From positions 30,056 to 94,055 of the forward strand of contig CAZJCM010000004.1 in NCBI GenBank assembly GCA_964544655.1: a stretch of 64,000 bases of DNA, in the 5' to 3' direction. This document shows, piece by piece, positions 23,555 through 32,795 of the stretch (position 1 is its first letter; the number at the start of each line of letters is the position of its first letter). The notes beneath the pieces were generated by a model. That model saw nothing but the letters and a program-made list of their open reading frames with translations. It was not told where the DNA came from and did not search any database. A program made the position numbers and the translations under genes. Source of the stretch: HyVt-443 sp964544655. GTDB taxonomy: Bacteria; Pseudomonadota; Gammaproteobacteria; Chromatiales; Chromatiaceae.

Positions 23555-24466
23555 TCAAGACTCACCGTCCGGGCCGTTATTGTGCGTTGCATCCTGATGC
23601 TGTTGGCAGGTCTCCAACATGGTGCGTGCAGCATTGGAGAGGGTGCGATCCCGGTGGTAGACGACGCCGAGAGGGCGGGTCAGCCGCAGTGATGGTGTCA
23701 GCGTCAGCTGCTGCAGATCGTCACCGTCCGTCATGGTCTCAGGTAGGAGGCTCCAGCCAAGTCCGATGGAGGTCATCATGCGCAAGGTCTCCAGATAATT
23801 GGTGGCCATCCCCACCTGCAGATTCAATTTCAGTGGTGCCATCGCCTGCTCCATGATCTTCCTGGTGTAGGTGCCGTTGGCTGCCAGCACTGCCGGGTAG
23901 CGGCAGAGCTGCTCCATGCTGACTGATTCCGATTCCGCCAAGGGGTGGTCTGGTGCCGCTACGAAATGCAGCCGATCGCGCCAGATCTCTTGCAGCTTCA
24001 GTCGCGGTGGGGGGTCCGGGGGCAGGGTGACGATGGCCAGCTCAAGCTGTCCCTGCTCGACGGCGGCGCAGGCGGTCTCTGAGTCCATGAAGCTGATATC
24101 CAGTTGCACCTGGGGATATTCGCGACTGAACTGTTTGAGAACCGGCGGCAGGCGACGCAGACCGATGTGATGGCTGGTGCCCATGGTCAGTGTGCCTGTG
24201 ACCTCCTGGTTCAAATTGGAGAGGCTGCGCTGGATATCCAGCATCTCCAACAGGATATGCCGCGCCCTGGGCAGCAGTTGCCGCCCCCCCTCGGTCAGGC
24301 TGACCTGGCGGCCGATGCGATCGAACAGCTGCACCCCCAGTTGTTCCTCCAGGCTGGCGACCCGTTTGCTGACCGCGGGTTGAGTGATGAACAACTGCTC
24401 TGCAGCCAAGGAGAAAGAGCCGTTGTCCGCTACGGCCATGAAGGCCTTGAGTTCATTTATCTCCAT
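23555..24466 (-). CDS. LysR-type transcriptional regulator
   Basis: Regulator of 303 residues with an N-terminal winged helix (MEINELKAFMAVADNGSFSL, AAEQLFITQPAVSKRVASLE) and a type 2 periplasmic-binding-like effector domain from about 90 on. It is divergent from leuC and sits where many proteobacteria have a LysR gene next to leuCD, so control of leucine synthesis or a related CysB-like role is possible. A perfect LysR-type inverted repeat (24507-24525) lies 41 bp ahead of its start, fitting autoregulation. The effector is unknown. Confidence 0.9.
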   Translation of the reverse strand: MEINELKAFMAVADNGSFSLAAEQLFITQPAVSKRVASLEEQLGVQLFDRIGRQVSLTEGGRQLLPRARHILLEMLDIQRSLSNLNQEVTGTLTMGTSHHIGLRRLPPVLKQFSREYPQVQLDISFMDSETACAAVEQGQLELAIVTLPPDPPPRLKLQEIWRDRLHFVAAPDHPLAESESVSMEQLCRYPAVLAANGTYTRKIMEQAMAPLKLNLQVGMATNYLETLRMMTSIGLGWSLLPETMTDGDDLQQLTLTPSLRLTRPLGVVYHRDRTLSNAARTMLETCQQHQDATHNNGPDGES

Positions 24467-24506
24467 GATGCATGCAGTTGGCCGGCAACAAAGAATGGCG
24501 TGTATG

Positions 24507-24525
24507 GTATTCTAGTATGGAATAC
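24507..24525. promoter_or_regulatory. LysR-type binding site
   Basis: Perfect inverted repeat GTATTC-N7-GAATAC, which satisfies the T-N11-A rule of LysR-type regulators (ATTC-N7-GAAT core). It is 41 bp before the LysR start codon, the usual place for the autoregulatory recognition site. Confidence 0.65.
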
Positions 24526-24582
24526 TTTTAATGAAAAATATGAATTTGTTTTATGTAAACCTCAGGGTTATGCTCCTTTTAC

Positions 24583-24804
24583 CGTAACTATCCAGCTCTG
24601 TCCTGGATCGCCATTGATATTGGCCATTTCTTCCGGAAAATGCCATAAATACAGCTTTGCAGGCTTGGCGGCGGCAGACCTCGGCAACAGCCCCTGCGTT
24701 GCCCTACCTCCTGCATCCATGCAGTCGTGCCGCCGGTATTTTCTGCAGAAACAGCCAATACCAGTGACTTAGGAGACAACCTGAAACGCTGCTGAATAGT
24801 TGCC
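24583..24804. repeat. MITE-like palindromic repeat, copy C
   Basis: Outer ends CGTAACTATCCAGC and GCTGAATAGTTGC are inverted. Inner arms (around 24613-24644 and 24735-24767) are imperfect inverted copies of TATTGGCCATTTCTTCCGGAAAA. The core is longer than in other copies and contains GGCGGCGG and GTGCCGCCGG. It occupies most of the lysR/leuC intergenic region, ending 26 bp before leuC. Confidence 0.65.
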
Positions 24805-24830
24805 TTCCGCCTTCAATAAGGAAGAGAGCC

Positions 24831-26234
24831 ATGAGTAACAAGACACTGTACGACAAGTTGTGGGAAGCACATTTGGTCCGCACTGAAGAGGATGGCACCA
24901 GCCTGCTTTATATCGACCGGCACCTGGTGCACGAGGTCACTTCGCCTCAGGCCTTCGAAGGGCTGAGACTGGCTGGACGCAAACCCTGGCGGCCGGGTGC
25001 GGCGATAGCCACGCCGGACCACAATGTGCCCACTATCGGACGGGAGAAGGGAATCGAAGATCCCATTGCCCGCATTCAGGTGGAGACCCTGGATCGCAAT
25101 TGCGCCGAATTCGGTATCGAGGAGTATGGCATGAACGACCTGCGCCAGGGCGTGGTGCATGTGATCGGACCCGAGCAGGGCCTGATCCTGCCTGGCATGA
25201 CCGTGGTCTGTGGCGACTCCCATACCTCTACTCATGGTGCCATGGGTGCACTGGCCTTTGGCATCGGCACCTCAGAGGTGGAGCACGTGCTTGCCACCCA
25301 GTGCCTGATCCAGAAAAAATCGAAATCCATGCGTGTCAACGTCAATGGCCGGTTGCGTCCCGGAGTTGCCGCCAAGGATATCGTGCTGGCGATCATCGGT
25401 GAGATTGGTACCGCCGGTGGCACCGGGTATGTGATCGAATATGCCGGCGATGCGATCCGTGATCTCTCTATGGAAGGGCGTATGACCGTCTGCAATATGA
25501 CCATCGAGGCAGGCGCCCGGGCAGGCTTGATCGGGGTGGATGACAAGACCATCCAGTATATAGAGGGGCGCCCCCATGCCCCGAAGGGCGAACAGTGGGC
25601 GCAGGCGGTGGCTGCCTGGCGTGAACTGCATTCGGACGAGGGCGCACGGTTCGACCGGGAGATCGAACTCGATGCGGCGCAGATCGAGCCTCAGGTGACC
25701 TGGGGCACATCACCGGAAATGGTGGTCTCGGTGAATGACCGGGTGCCTGATCCGGCCCAGGAGAGCGACTCCACCAAGGCGGAAGGAATGCGCCGTGCGC
25801 TGGCCTATATGGGGCTGGAACCGGGAATGCCGATGACGGAGATTGCGGTGGATCACGTCTTCATCGGTTCCTGCACCAATGGCCGGATCGAGGATCTGCG
25901 GGCGGCGGCGGAAGTGGCGCGTGGCCGTAAGGTGGCGGACAACGTGATGCAGGCGCTGGTGGTGCCCGGTTCCGGCCTGGTCAAACAGCAGGCGGAAGCG
26001 GAAGGGCTGGATCGCATCTTCATCGAAGCGGGATTCGAGTGGCGTGACCCGGGCTGCTCCATGTGCCTGGCGATGAACGCCGACCGGTTGCAGCCGGGGG
26101 AGCGCTGCGCCTCGACCTCCAATCGCAATTTCGAGGGCCGCCAGGGCAAGGATGGACGCACCCACCTGGTCGGGCCGGCGATGGCGGCGGCCGCCGCGGT
26201 GGCCGGACATTTCGTCGATGTGAAAGATATTTGA
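24831..26234 (+). CDS. leuC: 3-isopropylmalate dehydratase, large subunit
   Basis: Aconitase-type enzyme that isomerises 2-isopropylmalate to 3-isopropylmalate together with LeuD. It is 467 residues, normal length. The 4Fe-4S cluster ligands are Cys348 in GSCTNGR, and Cys409 and Cys412 in DPGCSMCLAMN. Other family blocks are VCGDSHTSTHGAMGALAFGIGTSEVEHV (read as two adjoining motifs) and CASTSNRNFEGRQG. GGAAG precedes the ATG. leuD follows after 18 bp. Confidence 0.97.
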   Translation: MSNKTLYDKLWEAHLVRTEEDGTSLLYIDRHLVHEVTSPQAFEGLRLAGRKPWRPGAAIATPDHNVPTIGREKGIEDPIARIQVETLDRNCAEFGIEEYGMNDLRQGVVHVIGPEQGLILPGMTVVCGDSHTSTHGAMGALAFGIGTSEVEHVLATQCLIQKKSKSMRVNVNGRLRPGVAAKDIVLAIIGEIGTAGGTGYVIEYAGDAIRDLSMEGRMTVCNMTIEAGARAGLIGVDDKTIQYIEGRPHAPKGEQWAQAVAAWRELHSDEGARFDREIELDAAQIEPQVTWGTSPEMVVSVNDRVPDPAQESDSTKAEGMRRALAYMGLEPGMPMTEIAVDHVFIGSCTNGRIEDLRAAAEVARGRKVADNVMQALVVPGSGLVKQQAEAEGLDRIFIEAGFEWRDPGCSMCLAMNADRLQPGERCASTSNRNFEGRQGKDGRTHLVGPAMAAAAAVAGHFVDVKDI

Positions 26235-26252
26235 CTTCTGGGGTAGACAGAG

Positions 26253-26894
26253 ATGGATAAATTCAGCACCTTTACCGGCATCGTTGCCCCGTTGGACCGC
26301 TCCAACGTGGATACGGACGCCATTATTCCCAAACAGTTTCTCAAGTCGGTGAAGCGCTCGGGATTCGGCCCCTATCTGTTCGATGAGTGGCGTTATCTCG
26401 ATCATGGCGAGCCTGACATGGATTGCAGCACCAGGCCAAGAAACCCGCAATTCGTGCTCAATGATCCGCGCTATGAAAAGGCCAGCATCCTGCTGGCACG
26501 GGAGAATTTTGGCTGCGGCTCCTCCCGTGAGCATGCGCCATGGGCCCTGGCCGATTATGGATTCAAGGTGATCATTGCCCCGAGCTTTGCCGATATATTT
26601 TTCAATAACTGCTTTAAGAATGGTATGTTACCCATTGTACTCGATGCGGAAACCGTCGATAGACTGTTCCAGTTGTCGGGTGGGGAATCGGCGCTGCATC
26701 TTACGGTGGATCTGTCTGCCCAGACCCTGCAGCTGCCGTCGGGTGAGTGCCTGCAATTCGAGGTGGATCCGTTTCGCAAACACTGTCTGCTGGAGGGGCT
26801 GGATGATATCGGCCTGACGCTGCAGCACGCGGATGAGATCCGTGCCTTCGAACAGCGGCGTCAAGCACAGGCGCCATGGGTCTTCGCCAGCTGA
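26253..26894 (+). CDS. leuD: 3-isopropylmalate dehydratase, small subunit
   Basis: Swivelling-domain partner of LeuC. The 213-residue protein has the family start FTGIVAPLDRSNVDTDAIIPKQFL, the substrate-recognition block LLARENFGCGSSREHAPWAL, and IIAPSFADIFFNNCFKNGMLPIVL. It is the second gene of the leuCD unit; leuB comes only 346 bp later, after a strong terminator, which is unusual for an otherwise contiguous leuCDB cluster. Confidence 0.97.
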   Translation: MDKFSTFTGIVAPLDRSNVDTDAIIPKQFLKSVKRSGFGPYLFDEWRYLDHGEPDMDCSTRPRNPQFVLNDPRYEKASILLARENFGCGSSREHAPWALADYGFKVIIAPSFADIFFNNCFKNGMLPIVLDAETVDRLFQLSGGESALHLTVDLSAQTLQLPSGECLQFEVDPFRKHCLLEGLDDIGLTLQHADEIRAFEQRRQAQAPWVFAS

Positions 26895-27240
26895 CTGGGC
26901 GGTACACCGAGAGAAGGAGGATACGGCGGCCCCGGTTTCAGTAGATTGGTGACACCCCTCGTACATGGTTCCTGCTCCCGCTCTTGGTGGCGTCTGCGGC
27001 CTGGATGGCCGCGGTCGAGCCCCCAGGGTGGGCTTACGGCATCCTCTGAGCGCGGGGGCAGGGACCTCCGCCCCGACTCCGGTGACCAAATGCCTGTTTA
27101 CGGGCCGGTACTCGATATAGAATACCGGTCAGGCCACCGCCTACGTCCCGGGCGTCGCTGCCGGGGCGTAGGCCTTTGTTTTTCTGCATCACTACAACCT
27201 GAACTCACGAATTCAGGTACAAGCTTAAGGTAACTTCGAC
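26895..27240. other. Structured GC-rich leader between leuD and leuB
   Basis: This 346-bp gap has no convincing gene. It contains several short hairpins (GCGGCC-TGGAT-GGCCGC near 26995-27012; GGCCGGTA / TACCGGTC near 27102-27130) and ends with a strong terminator-like stem at 27139-27173. A short RNA, or an attenuated leuB leader, would explain the layout, but I recognise no known RNA family. Confidence 0.5.
27139..27183 (+). terminator. Intrinsic terminator or attenuator before leuB
   Basis: A 13-bp stem GCCTACGTCCCGG / CCGGGGCGTAGGC (one G-U pair) with a 9-base loop is followed by CTTTGTTTTT. It lies 57 bp before the leuB start codon. It could end leuCD transcription or attenuate leuB. Confidence 0.75.
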
Positions 27241-28323
27241 ATGAGTAAGAATATTCTGGTCCTGCCCGGGGATGGCATTGGCCCCGAGATCGTCAACGAG
27301 GCCGTCAAGGTGCTGGCCTGTCTGCGCGATGACTTCGGGCTCGATGTGGATCTGGATGAGGCGCTGGTGGGCGGTACTGCCTATGATGCGGCGGGGCATC
27401 CGTTGCCGGAGGCGACGCTGGCCTTGGCGCGGGAGGCAGATGCCATCCTGCTGGGCGCGGTGGGTGGCCACAAATGGGAATCCCTGGATATCTCCGTTCG
27501 CCCGGAAAAGGGGCTGTTGGGGCTTCGTTCCGAACTGGGTCTGTTCGCCAACCTGCGGCCGGCCATTCTCTACCCACAGCTGGCGGATGCTTCCACGTTG
27601 CGCGCCGACGTGGTCTCCGGACTCGACATCATGATCGTGCGTGAACTCACCGGCGGTATCTATTTTGGCCAGCCGCGCGGCGTGCGTGAACTCGAGAATG
27701 GTGAGCGCGAGGGCTTCAATACCCTGGTCTATCGGGAGTCTGAAGTGGATCGCATCGTCCGTGTGGCCATGGATATCGCCATGAAGCGGAACAAGCGTGT
27801 CTGCTCCGTGGACAAGGCGAACGTGCTCGAGTGCACTGAGCTATGGCGTGAGGTGGCGAGCCGGGTGGGGACCGACTATCCTCAGGTGGAGCTCTCCCAC
27901 ATGTATGTGGACAATGCTGCTATGCAGTTGGTGCGGGAGCCGAAACAGTTCGACGTAATGGTGACCACCAACATGTTCGGCGATATTCTGTCCGATTGCG
28001 CCGCCATGTTGACCGGCTCTATCGGCATGCTGCCATCGGCCTCACTGGATGAAAATGGCAAGGGTATGTATGAACCGATCCATGGCTCGGCGCCGGACAT
28101 CGCCGGCAAGGGCGTGGCCAATCCCTTGGCGACCATACTCTCCGTGGCCATGCTGTTGCGCTATTCCCTCGATGAAGCGGCGATGGCGGATCGGATCGAG
28201 CAGGCGGTGGTGCGGGTGCTCGACGATGGTCTGAGAACGGCGGATATCATGTCCCCGGGCAACACCGAGGTTGGCACCGAGGCGATGGGCGATGCGGTGG
28301 TGGCAGCACTGCGCGCCGCCTGA
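27241..28323 (+). CDS. leuB: 3-isopropylmalate dehydrogenase
   Basis: NAD-dependent oxidative decarboxylation of 3-isopropylmalate in leucine synthesis. It is 360 residues. Family features: LVLPGDGIGPEIVNEAVKVL, the substrate loop LRSELGLFANLRPA, IVRELTGGIYFGQPRG, the metal-binding aspartates around TNMFGDILSDCAAML, and the adenine-binding HGSAPDIAGKGVANP. AAGG at 27228-27231 is a plausible ribosome-binding site. asd is 73 bp downstream. Confidence 0.97.
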   Translation: MSKNILVLPGDGIGPEIVNEAVKVLACLRDDFGLDVDLDEALVGGTAYDAAGHPLPEATLALAREADAILLGAVGGHKWESLDISVRPEKGLLGLRSELGLFANLRPAILYPQLADASTLRADVVSGLDIMIVRELTGGIYFGQPRGVRELENGEREGFNTLVYRESEVDRIVRVAMDIAMKRNKRVCSVDKANVLECTELWREVASRVGTDYPQVELSHMYVDNAAMQLVREPKQFDVMVTTNMFGDILSDCAAMLTGSIGMLPSASLDENGKGMYEPIHGSAPDIAGKGVANPLATILSVAMLLRYSLDEAAMADRIEQAVVRVLDDGLRTADIMSPGNTEVGTEAMGDAVVAALRAA

Positions 28324-28396
28324 TCATTGATGGGTTTGCCTCATTTAGAACTGCTGCCTGTTCATGGCGGCTGCATTTTATTATTGGTGTGACTAT

Positions 28397-29512
28397 ATGA
28401 AACGCATAGGTTTTGTTGGGTGGCGGGGCATGGTTGGATCGGTTCTCATGGAACGCATGAGGGCGGAGAAAGACTTCGACCTGATAGATCAGCCGTTTTT
28501 TTTCACCACCTCCCAGGTGGGGCAGCAGGGGCCGGACATCGGCCGTGACATCCCGCCGCTGCTGGATGCCATGGATATCGAACAGCTGAAGACCATGGAT
28601 GCCATCGTCTCCTGCCAGGGGGGCGGTTACACCAAGGCCGTGTTCGAGGATCTGCGCAATGCGGGCTGGAAGGGTTACTGGATCGACGCTGCATCGAGTC
28701 TGCGTATGGCGCCTGACAGCATCATCATTCTCGATCCAGTGAATATGAACGTGATCACAGACGGGCTCGATGCCGGTGTGAAAAACTTCATCGGCGGCAA
28801 CTGCACCGTCAGCCTGATGCTGATGGCGTTGGGTGGTCTGTTCCGGGAGAACCTGGTGGAGTGGGCCAGCGTCATGACCTATCAGGCGGCCTCGGGCGCC
28901 GGCGCGCGCAACATGCGAGAGCTGCTGCAGCAAATGGGCGCCCTGCATGCTGCCGCGGGTGATCTGCTGGATGATCCTGCCGCGGCCATTCTGGAGATAG
29001 ACCGCAAGGTCGCAGAGGCCATGGGTAAGGAAGATTTCCCTACTGAACAGTTTGGGGTACCCCTGGCCGGCAGTCTGATTCCCTGGATCGACAGCCAACT
29101 CGAGAATGGGCAGAGTCGGGAAGAGTGGAAAGGTGGCGTGGAGAGTAATAAGATCCTCGGAAGAGAACAGAACCCGATTCCTGTCGACGGCCTGTGCGTG
29201 CGCATAGGGTCGATGCGGTCACACAGTCAGGCATTGACCATTAAGTTGACCCGTGGTGTGCCGATAGACGAGGTGGAAGGGATTCTGGCGGCTGCCAATG
29301 AGTGGGTTAAGGTGATACCCAATGAGCGTGAGATGACCGCCCGGGAATTGACGCCGGCAGCAGTTACCGGGTCCCTCTCGGTCCCGGTAGGGCGCTTGCG
29401 CAAGCTGGCAATGGGAGATGACTATCTGTCCGCATTTACCGTTGGTGATCAGCTGCTGTGGGGCGCGGCAGAGCCGCTACGGCGCATGCTGATCATCTTG
29501 TTGCAGCGCTGA
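28397..29512 (+). CDS. asd: Aspartate-semialdehyde dehydrogenase
   Basis: NADPH-dependent reduction of aspartyl phosphate, the branch point to lysine, threonine, methionine and cell-wall diaminopimelate. It is 371 residues. Visible features: GFVGWRGMVGSVLMERM (nucleotide site), catalytic Cys136 in GGNCTVSLML, and the dimer-loop YQAASGAGARNMREL. Histidine near RIGSMRSHSQAL is in the expected place for the catalytic acid-base residue. I start at ATG 28397, where the family homology begins. It is the long, Gram-negative Asd type and sits in the common leuB-asd-fimV-truA order. Confidence 0.97.
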   Translation: MKRIGFVGWRGMVGSVLMERMRAEKDFDLIDQPFFFTTSQVGQQGPDIGRDIPPLLDAMDIEQLKTMDAIVSCQGGGYTKAVFEDLRNAGWKGYWIDAASSLRMAPDSIIILDPVNMNVITDGLDAGVKNFIGGNCTVSLMLMALGGLFRENLVEWASVMTYQAASGAGARNMRELLQQMGALHAAAGDLLDDPAAAILEIDRKVAEAMGKEDFPTEQFGVPLAGSLIPWIDSQLENGQSREEWKGGVESNKILGREQNPIPVDGLCVRIGSMRSHSQALTIKLTRGVPIDEVEGILAAANEWVKVIPNEREMTARELTPAAVTGSLSVPVGRLRKLAMGDDYLSAFTVGDQLLWGAAEPLRRMLIILLQR

Positions 29513-29658
29513 ATCGCTGTGAGGGTCCGAGCCTGCACGCCATTCAGGGAGGGAAGCCGAGTGATTATCCGCTGCATAAATGGCGGTTGATCCGGAGTTT
29601 TGTCGTATCGACCCGATGACGGACAGGCTTGTCGTGACCGGGAAACCAACAGGATCGC

Positions 29659-29686
29659 CCCTGGCCGTCACACGGAGTGGCCAGGG
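29659..29686 (+). promoter_or_regulatory. Hairpin in the fimV leader
   Basis: Perfect 8-bp stem CCCTGGCC / GGCCAGGG with a 12-base loop, ending four bases before the AAAAGGGG ribosome-binding region. No T-run follows. It might affect fimV translation; function is unproven. Confidence 0.4.
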
Positions 29687-29702
29687 CTGAAAAGGGGTGT
29701 GC

Positions 29703-32552
29703 ATGGTTCGTAAATTATCCCTGGCAATAGCCATCGCTTTGGGGGTCTCTCCACTCAGTGCATACGCATTGGGCCTTGGTGATATCCACTCCAAGTCAGC
29801 GCTCAACCAGTATTTCAATGCAGACATAGAACTGCTCTCTCTGGGGGAGGAGGATCTGGCCGATATCCGGGTCAACCTGGCGCCCAGGGAGGCCTTCGAA
29901 AAGGCCGGCATGGAGCGCCCCTTTTATCTCTCCCGGCTCAAATTCAAGCCAATGCGCCTGCCTGATGGCAGCGGCGTCATCCGGGTGACCAGCCGCGAGC
30001 CGGTGCGCGAGCCGTTCCTCAATTTCCTGGTGGAAGTGGATTGGCCGCGTGGGCATCTGCTGCGCGAATACACGGTCTTGCTCGATCCGCCGGTGACCCT
30101 GAAGCGGAAGGCGCCGGTCATCCAATCGCCCCAGGCCCGGCTGGCCCCTGCAGCAGCGGTAACGAAACAGACAGCGGCGCCCGTGGCAGTGGGTGGAAGG
30201 GACGCTGGTGGTGAAGGCGCCGCCCGGCCTGGTGAGTATGGTCCGATACGGCGCAACGAGACCCTGTGGAGTATTGCGAAAAAGGTCCGTTACCGCGGTG
30301 CCACGATGGAACAGACCATGATCTCTCTGTTCCGGGCCAATCCCAACGCCTTCATCGGCAACAACATCAACAGCCTGAAAGTGGGCGAGATACTGCGCGT
30401 ACCCGGGCCGGAAGAGGTGCAGGCCCTCAGTCCGCGCGAGGCACGCACCGCCTTCCGGGAACAGGCAAACGACCGGGGCCGGCCAAAACGCAAGGCACCG
30501 GCTGCAGCACCTGCCGCAGAGAGTGAAATGGCCACGGCCGCGCCTGCACCCGCGGCGGCGGCGCCGGCGGTGGTGCCGGATGCGGAACTGAAGATCGCCA
30601 CTGCCCGCCCGGTGGCGGGAGGGGCGCCGGGCTCAGAGGCCGGCGAGGGCGCTGAAAAGACGGTGGCGCAACTGGAAGACGACCTGATTGCTGCCCAGGA
30701 GGCGCGGGAAAGTGCCCTGGAGGAAGGGCGCGAACTGAAATCGAGGATAGAGAATCTGGAATCCCAGCTGCAGGATCTGCAGCGCTTGGTGAGTTTGAAG
30801 GATGAGCAGCTGGCACGGCTGCAGGTTGCCATGGCCGGCAAGGAGCAGGCAGCTCCGGCGGAACCGGAGATGGTGGCCGATGAATTGGCATCACCTGTGG
30901 TTGAGGGTCCCCCGTCTGCCGAGGCGGAGATGGATGAAGCCTCCATTGAGGGGGACGAGCTGGCGGGACTCGAGGAGTTGGCTGGAGATGAAGCGATCCA
31001 GCCAGATGACGAGTTGAGCGGGCTGGAAGTCGAAGCGGAACAGAAGCAGCCGGAGGCGGCACCCGAAGCACCAGCTGTCGCTGCACCGGAAAAGCAAGCC
31101 GCGCCGGTCAGCACACCAATGGGCGCCCCAACCCGAAAACCCGACTTGTTGCAACAGTTGATGAGCGACTCGCGGGTATTGATAGGGGCTGCTGCGGGGG
31201 TCGTGCTGCTGCTGCTGGCGCTGATCTGGACGGTGATCCGCCGGCGGAAGTCCAGCTCTGCTGATTTTCAGGAAAGCATCCTGATCGATACCATCGATGA
31301 GGAAGAGATAGATGCAGAACAGGCAGTGGTCGCGGAAGAGCCGGTCTCCCACGATACGGAAGAGACCTCGTTCCTGAGCGATTTCACGCCGGAAGATATC
31401 GAAGCGGCGCCGGATGAGACCGGTGAGGTGGATCCGCTCGCCGAGGCGGATGTCTATATCGCCTATGGTCGTTACAAACAGGCCGAGGAACTGATCCGGC
31501 AGGCCATGGAACGTGAGCCACAGCGCTTTGATCTGAAGCAGAAATTGTTCGAGATTCTCTCATCGAGCGGCAATGTCGCGGGCTTTGAGGCGCTGGCTGA
31601 ACAGGCCAGGGCCGAAGGCATGAAAGAGAGGGATCCCGCCGGTTGGCGGCGCGTTGCGGCGCTGGGCGCAACGCTGTCCCCCAACAATCCCATGTTCAAG
31701 GTGGATGCAGGAGCCGCGCCCTCGAAGGATGAGGACGAGGTCGATTTCTCCACGCTCGAAGAGGAGTTGGGATCGATCGATCTCGACCTGTCGGATCAGG
31801 CAGAGGAAGATGTCGAGGGTACCAAGGCAGGCGGAGAAGGCACCGTGGCGTTGAGTGCGGACGCGTTCGATCTGCATGGGCCTGCGGCAGGCAAGGCTAC
31901 CGACAGTGATATCGTCCCGGATGAGCCGGACCTGGAGCTGGAGCAGGGCCTGGATTTCGATCTTGATCTGGGCGGCAAGGATGCCGGTGCCGTAGCCGGC
32001 AGTAAGCAGGTGGCGGGCGGTAGTGGCGACGAGGGGCTGCTGGACCTGTCGGGTCTGGATGTCGATGACCTCGATCTGGACATCTTCGAGGACTCCAGCG
32101 GGATAAGCCTGGACGACCTGTCCGATGAAAACGTACCCGAACCGGTGCTGGAGGACGAGGTCGAGATCAATCTGCCGGATGTAGCTGCAGAGGCAGGCGA
32201 GAACGGCGGTGGCGTCTATGTCCTGGATGAGGAGGCGTTGGCGGATACGGTCATCGATTTTTCCGGCACGGCGACGGAACCGGCGGCAGAGAGTGTGTCG
32301 GCGGCCGCAGAGGCCGATCAGGCGGAAGTGCTGCCTCTATCACTGGATGAGTTGGATGTGGAGGCCGGAGACGAGTCCCTGGCGCTGGCTGACGAAGGGT
32401 ATGACGAGGTGAATACCAAGATCGATCTGGCCCGCGCCTATGTGGAAATGGCCGATGCGGATGGGGCCCGCTCCATCCTGGAGGAGGTGCTGCAGGAGGG
32501 CAACGAGATGCAGCGTGAGGAGGCCCGCCAGATCATGCAGGGGCTTGGCTGA
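29703..32552 (+). CDS. fimV: FimV-type inner-membrane LysM protein
   Basis: Large polar protein (949 residues) needed in Pseudomonas for type IV pilus assembly, twitching and cAMP signalling. After a signal peptide (ending around SAYA) comes the FimV N-terminal beta domain. A LysM peptidoglycan-binding motif follows (NETLWSIAKKVRYRG near residue 182), then a coiled coil around 320-375 and an acidic Ala/Pro/Glu linker. One transmembrane helix (LIGAAAGVVLLLLALIW, about 492-512) leads to a very acidic cytoplasmic region with TPR-like segments and the C-terminal FimV cap DLARAYVEMADADGARSILE. ATG 29703 begins the signal peptide. Confidence 0.93.
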   Translation: MVRKLSLAIAIALGVSPLSAYALGLGDIHSKSALNQYFNADIELLSLGEEDLADIRVNLAPREAFEKAGMERPFYLSRLKFKPMRLPDGSGVIRVTSREPVREPFLNFLVEVDWPRGHLLREYTVLLDPPVTLKRKAPVIQSPQARLAPAAAVTKQTAAPVAVGGRDAGGEGAARPGEYGPIRRNETLWSIAKKVRYRGATMEQTMISLFRANPNAFIGNNINSLKVGEILRVPGPEEVQALSPREARTAFREQANDRGRPKRKAPAAAPAAESEMATAAPAPAAAAPAVVPDAELKIATARPVAGGAPGSEAGEGAEKTVAQLEDDLIAAQEARESALEEGRELKSRIENLESQLQDLQRLVSLKDEQLARLQVAMAGKEQAAPAEPEMVADELASPVVEGPPSAEAEMDEASIEGDELAGLEELAGDEAIQPDDELSGLEVEAEQKQPEAAPEAPAVAAPEKQAAPVSTPMGAPTRKPDLLQQLMSDSRVLIGAAAGVVLLLLALIWTVIRRRKSSSADFQESILIDTIDEEEIDAEQAVVAEEPVSHDTEETSFLSDFTPEDIEAAPDETGEVDPLAEADVYIAYGRYKQAEELIRQAMEREPQRFDLKQKLFEILSSSGNVAGFEALAEQARAEGMKERDPAGWRRVAALGATLSPNNPMFKVDAGAAPSKDEDEVDFSTLEEELGSIDLDLSDQAEEDVEGTKAGGEGTVALSADAFDLHGPAAGKATDSDIVPDEPDLELEQGLDFDLDLGGKDAGAVAGSKQVAGGSGDEGLLDLSGLDVDDLDLDIFEDSSGISLDDLSDENVPEPVLEDEVEINLPDVAAEAGENGGGVYVLDEEALADTVIDFSGTATEPAAESVSAAAEADQAEVLPLSLDELDVEAGDESLALADEGYDEVNTKIDLARAYVEMADADGARSILEEVLQEGNEMQREEARQIMQGLG

Positions 32553-32715
32553 CACATATTGTTTCAGCACTACCCACAATTGGTGTATTGGCCTGGGTCA
32601 AGTAACCCAGAATTCGGGATTCAAGTGATCCTGGAACGTTGAAGGGCGGCGAGGATTGTCGCTGATCGAGACCATCTGCGGCATGGATGCCGCAGTTGCA
32701 GTGAAATGGTAATCA

Positions 32716-32743
32716 GGGGCGCACCAGGGTGCGCCCCGTTTCA
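32716..32743 (+). terminator. Intrinsic terminator upstream of truA
   Basis: GGGGCGCAC / GTGCGCCCC 9-bp stem with loop CAGG, followed by GTTTCATT. It sits 164 bp after the fimV stop, so it likely ends fimV transcripts and separates truA. Confidence 0.7.
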
Positions 32744-32795
32744 TTGGGATGCCGGCGACTGCAGGCATGACCATTGACTGAAGCAGGGGAGTGAC

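Larger units (their letters stand above)
24467..24830. other. Divergent lysR/leuC control region
   Basis: This 364-bp gap holds a LysR-type box near the lysR start, an AT-rich stretch at about 24520-24555 that probably carries the lysR promoter, and a MITE-like repeat filling 24583-24804. The leuC ribosome-binding site follows immediately. No small gene was found. Confidence 0.7.
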
